Below, in pieces: positions 4,859-6,818 of a DNA stretch of 6,818 bases. The DNA lies in contig JAAXHZ010000070.1 in assembly GCA_012270625.1 (NCBI GenBank), forward strand, positions 1-6,818, given 5' to 3'. Made by a program: the position numbers and the translations under genes. Under the pieces are notes generated by a model. That model was given only the letters and a program-made list of their open reading frames with translations. It was not told where the DNA came from and did no database searches. Within the stretch, counting starts at the first letter, position 1; the number at the start of each line of letters is the position of its first letter. The stretch is from Dehalococcoidia bacterium. GTDB taxonomy: Bacteria; Chloroflexota; Dehalococcoidia; SAR202; UBA11138.

Positions 4859-6157
4859 TCATAGCGGCGCGGGCTGCTGACGTACCACTGCGAGCGACTC
4901 GTCTGAGCCGCGCTCGAGTTTCTGTCCTCCAAAGAAAACGTCAGCTACGTTCCAGAGGTCGTTGATGTCTTCGGACGGATTTCCGTTGACAACCAGGACA
5001 TCGGCCTGCTTGCCCGGCTCCAGGGTCCCGACCTGGTCGTCCATGTCCAAGGCGGCAGCGGCCCAACTCGTCACCGAGAGCACGCCCTGCATGTTCGTGT
5101 AACCGGCGTGAACGAGAAGCTCGGCCTCGTACACGGTATTGCCGAGTTTGTAGTTTCCCCACGAGGAGTCGGAGCCGGTGATGACACGCAGGCCCATTTC
5201 GATCATTCTGCGGGAGTGGTCCAGCTTGACCTCCATGCTGTGCCGTGACTCGTCCAGCTGGGACTCTTCCCGGGAAGTCAGTCCCACGTCATCTCGCTTG
5301 TGAGCTAGGACCCATGCGCTAGATCGCCCAACGTGGAGCGTAGGGTTGACATAGACGCCCTTCTCGCCGATACGGTCAGCGATGTCCTGCCTGAAGTTGT
5401 CGGTGCCGTCTCCGTCCTTGAAGGCGCAGTGGATTATCATGTCCACGTCGGCATCCAGAGAGTTCGCTATTCCCTGTGACGACAGGCAGTGGGTGGCGGT
5501 CAGCTTGCCGACCTTGTGGGCTTCTTCGGTCACCGCCTTCAGCTCATCTACGGTGAACGACGGCTTGAGAGGGAACGAAGTGCGCGTGCTGCCGCCGGTT
5601 GCTGTGATCTTTATGTAGTCCGCACCCTCCTTGATAAGCTGCCTGGTGAGGGCGCGCGTCTGGTCAGGCCCCGTCACCTCACCGCCGAAGTAGCCCATGT
5701 GTCCGCCGATTATCGCGACGGGACGCCCGCACAGCGCCATGCGTGGGCCGGTGGTCAGCCCGGCGTTGATCGAGTCGCGCAGCCTGAACATCGTTACGTT
5801 CTTGGGGCCGTTCTCGCGGATCGTGGTCACTCCAGAGAACAGGCTTGCGCGTGCGTTGCGAGCGGCTTGAACGGTAAGAAGCTCGTCCGCCAGCAGCGTC
5901 AGATCGTCACCTGCCCTTCCATCGCCGAAACCGTTGTGATGAGTGTGACAATCAACCATCCCTGGAAGAGCGGTACACCCTGGGTAGTGGTGCGACTCGA
6001 CGGACGCGCCCTCGGGTGCAGATACGTCGGCCACTCGTCCGACAGAGACGATCTTCCCGTCATGGACGAGTACAGCGCCATTCTCGATCGGCGGACCGCC
6101 CTTGGAGTCTATGACGCGGTCGGCAGTAATCAGCAAGTAGTCGGAGCCTGTCGTCAT
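4859..6157 (-). CDS. Amidohydrolase B, paralog of amidohydrolase A
   Basis: 432 residues from ATG 6157 (435 from ATG 6166). Numbered from 6157, the ligands are His71/His73 (CHTHH), Lys183 (YIKITATGG), His223 (THC), His243 (IIHC) and Asp330 (GSDSSW), so the binuclear metal site is complete. The first five fall at exactly the same positions as in amidohydrolase A, which supports this start. Long blocks match A nearly word for word: CGRPVAIIGGH, RQLIKEGADYIKITATGG, TLEPGKQADVLVVNGNP. A and B therefore arose by duplication, and B carries an extra tail after GGQKLERG. Like A, it should be a cytoplasmic hydrolase of a cyclic amide, dipeptide or related bond, with unknown substrate. Sequence differs around the catalytic barrel ends (VHLIGIGD in A, HHNGFGD in B), so the substrates may differ. 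It is first in the four-gene minus-strand series. Confidence 0.93.
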   Translation of the reverse strand: MTTGSDYLLITADRVIDSKGGPPIENGAVLVHDGKIVSVGRVADVSAPEGASVESHHYPGCTALPGMVDCHTHHNGFGDGRAGDDLTLLADELLTVQAARNARASLFSGVTTIRENGPKNVTMFRLRDSINAGLTTGPRMALCGRPVAIIGGHMGYFGGEVTGPDQTRALTRQLIKEGADYIKITATGGSTRTSFPLKPSFTVDELKAVTEEAHKVGKLTATHCLSSQGIANSLDADVDMIIHCAFKDGDGTDNFRQDIADRIGEKGVYVNPTLHVGRSSAWVLAHKRDDVGLTSREESQLDESRHSMEVKLDHSRRMIEMGLRVITGSDSSWGNYKLGNTVYEAELLVHAGYTNMQGVLSVTSWAAAALDMDDQVGTLEPGKQADVLVVNGNPSEDINDLWNVADVFFGGQKLERGSDESLAVVRQQPAPL

Positions 6158-6173
6158 GGGTGCCATCCCTCCT
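6158..6173 (-). promoter_or_regulatory. Ribosome binding site that favours ATG 6157 over ATG 6166 for amidohydrolase B
   Basis: AGGAGG (6173-6168) lies only one base before the ATG at 6166, too close for initiation, but 10 bases before the in-frame ATG at 6157. The shorter start also brings the metal-binding residues into register with amidohydrolase A. Confidence 0.6.
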
Positions 6174-6184
6174 GAACAGCACTG

Positions 6185-6213
6185 ACGTTAGCACGAGGAC
6201 GGCAAGGACGCAA
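6185..6213 (-). promoter_or_regulatory. Candidate promoter of amidohydrolase B
   Basis: On the minus strand TTGCGT (6213-6208) is 17 bases from TAACGT (6190-6185), which is preceded by TGC, giving an extended -10. A start near 6178 would leave a leader of about 20 bases containing the ribosome binding site. Each hexamer matches only 3 of 6 consensus bases, so this depends on the spacing and the TGn. Confidence 0.35.
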
Positions 6214-6222
6214 CGACGAGAG

Positions 6223-6240
6223 AATTGCACTTATGCAATT
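6223..6240. promoter_or_regulatory. Inverted repeat, candidate regulator binding site
   Basis: AATTGCA (6223-6229) and TGCAATT (6234-6240) form a perfect 7+7 inverted repeat with spacer CTTA. It is centred about 54 bases upstream of the predicted start of amidohydrolase B. That suits a dimeric regulator acting upstream of the promoter. The regulator is not in the window. Confidence 0.4.
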
Positions 6241-6356
6241 TTCGAGGAGTGAGTGGAGAGGAGAGAGAAGTGAGAGCTCCCCGGACCATCCTATTGACCA
6301 CGCATCGGTGGCCTATGCAGTTTTCTCAGCGGCATATGCGCCGGGACTGTTGGGGA

Positions 6357-6365
6357 TGCTATGAT
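6357..6365 (+). promoter_or_regulatory. Extended -10 promoter of tRNA-Thr
   Basis: TGCTATGAT is a TGn-extended -10 (TATGAT at 6360-6365). A start near 6372 leaves a 16-base 5' leader for RNase P to remove. No good -35 is seen at the right distance, as is usual for extended -10 promoters. Confidence 0.5.
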
Positions 6366-6387
6366 TAAGCTGTCACATGACTCGAGA

Positions 6388-6462
6388 GCCAACGTAGCTC
6401 AGTGGTAGAGCAGCGGTTTCGTAAACCGCAGGTCGGCGGTTCGAATCCGCCCGTTGGCTCCA
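6388..6462 (+). tRNA. trnT: tRNA-Thr (anticodon CGT)
   Basis: A complete 75-base cloverleaf. Acceptor GCCAACG (6388-6394) pairs with CGTTGGC (6452-6458). The D arm is GCTC/GAGC (6397-6400, 6408-6411) with a short loop AGTGGTA. The anticodon arm is GCGGT/ACCGC (6413-6417, 6425-6429) with loop TTCGTAA and anticodon CGT at 6420-6422. The variable loop is AGGTC, and the T arm GGCGG/CCGCC (6435-6439, 6447-6451) has TTCGAAT. All stems are fully paired. The discriminator is T6459 and the CCA end is encoded (6460-6462). It reads ACG threonine codons. Confidence 0.97.
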
Positions 6463-6472
6463 GACTGTGATC

Positions 6473-6506
6473 GCCGGTGGGTGAGGGGCTTGCTCATGCA
6501 TCCGGC
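6473..6506. terminator. Imperfect hairpin between tRNA-Thr and convergent cysS
   Basis: GCCGG (6473-6477) pairs with CCGGC (6502-6506), continued by TGGGTGAG (6478-6485) with CTCATGCA (6493-6500), with one bulged base and one mismatch. It fills most of the 53-base convergent gap. There is no T-run on either side, so terminator function is uncertain. Confidence 0.35.
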
Positions 6507-6515
6507 CCGCGTTAC

Positions 6516-6818
6516 CTACCGCAGCGTCCACTCCGTGCCAGCGGGAGTATCCTCGAGGGTAACGCCGAGGTTGGTGAGCTCGTCGCGGATGCGGTCGGCC
6601 TGATCGAACTGCCGGGCGGCCCTCAGGTCGGAACGCAGGTCCACCAGTAGCTGGATGAACGGCCCGGCTGAAGCCCCGTCATTGTCGGTCGTGTCTGACA
6701 AGTCCAGGCCGAGAACGTCTGCGAGCTCGACCAAGGCCTGCTGAGCGTCGGATACGTCCGCGTCTCGTTCCCGTCCCCGGTTTATCTCGCGCGCCAGATC
6801 GAACAGAGCGGCCAAGGC
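6516..6818 (-). CDS. cysS: Cysteinyl-tRNA synthetase, C-terminal ~100 residues, cut by window edge
   Basis: The minus-strand frame is open at the right edge and ends with TAG at 6516-6518. The TTG at 6815 is an internal leucine, not a start: the visible chain reads ALAALFDLAREINRG from the edge. This is the C-terminal helical (DALR-type) anticodon-recognition domain of CysS, followed by the small terminal domain. There LIQLLVDLRSDLRAAR-like helices lead into FDQADRIRDELTNLGV and the closing LEDTPAGTEW motif, which is typical of CysS C-termini. The enzyme charges tRNA-Cys with cysteine in the cytoplasm. The catalytic Rossmann domain with HIGH and KMSKS lies outside the window. It converges on tRNA-Thr. 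Confidence 0.92.
   Translation of the reverse strand, partial: ALAALFDLAREINRGRERDADVSDAQQALVELADVLGLDLSDTTDNDGASAGPFIQLLVDLRSDLRAARQFDQADRIRDELTNLGVTLEDTPAGTEWTLR

Noticed and set aside
4840..4932. Upstream extension of the PD-(D/E)XK-like gene to ATG 4932
   Set aside because: It would overlap the end of amidohydrolase B, and the added residues mirror its coding DNA. ATG 4839 begins just after the B stop.
5489..6175. Long plus-strand frame (228 codons) opposite amidohydrolase B
   Set aside because: It is an antisense shadow of a clear gene in GC-rich DNA, with no recognisable domain and no ribosome binding site.
6294..6319. TTGACC and TATGCA as a promoter for the tRNA
   Set aside because: The spacer is only 14 bases. 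The extended -10 at 6357-6365 is better placed.
1..6818. CRISPR arrays, insertion sequences, attachment sites
   Set aside because: No regularly spaced repeats, transposase frames or tRNA-derived direct repeats were seen. The tRNA-Thr 3' end is not duplicated in the window as far as I could read.

Overview
The window is bacterial, with compact genes, perfect or near-perfect AGGAGG ribosome binding sites and a chromosomal, housekeeping-like setting (trehalose-6-phosphate synthase, cysteinyl-tRNA synthetase, tRNA-Thr). GC is moderately high: 110 of 180 bases (61%) by hand count at 5161-5340. The mix of paralogous metal-dependent amidohydrolases with a MoeB/ThiF-type enzyme and a CysA-type rhodanese would suit a free-living Chloroflexota (SAR202-like) or an actinobacterium. 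That placement is a guess from gene content only.

Layout, left to right. At 1-199 on the minus strand is the N-terminus of OtsA (trehalose-6-phosphate synthase), cut by the window edge. At 200-651 is a 452-base divergent intergenic region with no convincing protein gene. It carries a possible otsA promoter, a strong extended -10 plus-strand promoter (323-351), four consecutive RNA hairpins, and a rho-independent-terminator-like structure ending in TTTTATTTT (529-574). It reads as a ~217-nt structured RNA, either a stand-alone ncRNA or an attenuator leader. Downstream on the plus strand, 652-1479 encodes a MoeB/ThiF/HesA-type E1-like adenylyltransferase and 1561-2409 a two-domain rhodanese sulfurtransferase, probably one sulfur-transfer operon. 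It closes with a 9-bp hairpin (2449-2473) shared with the convergent minus-strand cluster.

The minus-strand cluster (6157 down to 2506) has four genes in order of transcription: amidohydrolase B, a 217-aa PD-(D/E)XK-like protein, a 123-aa unknown protein, and amidohydrolase A. The two amidohydrolases are close paralogs with all metal ligands intact. The two middle genes are separated from each other by one base and are lower in GC (88 of 180 bases, 49%, at 4201-4380), with many A/T-ending codons. They look like an accessory two-gene module inserted between duplicated metabolic genes.

The right end holds an inverted repeat and possible promoter upstream of amidohydrolase B, a purine-rich tract, a tRNA-Thr(CGT) with its own extended -10 promoter, and the C-terminal ~100 residues of CysS on the minus strand, running off the right edge.

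The two things most worth following up are the structured RNA/attenuator candidate at 358-574 and the nuclease-like two-gene module at 3813-4839.
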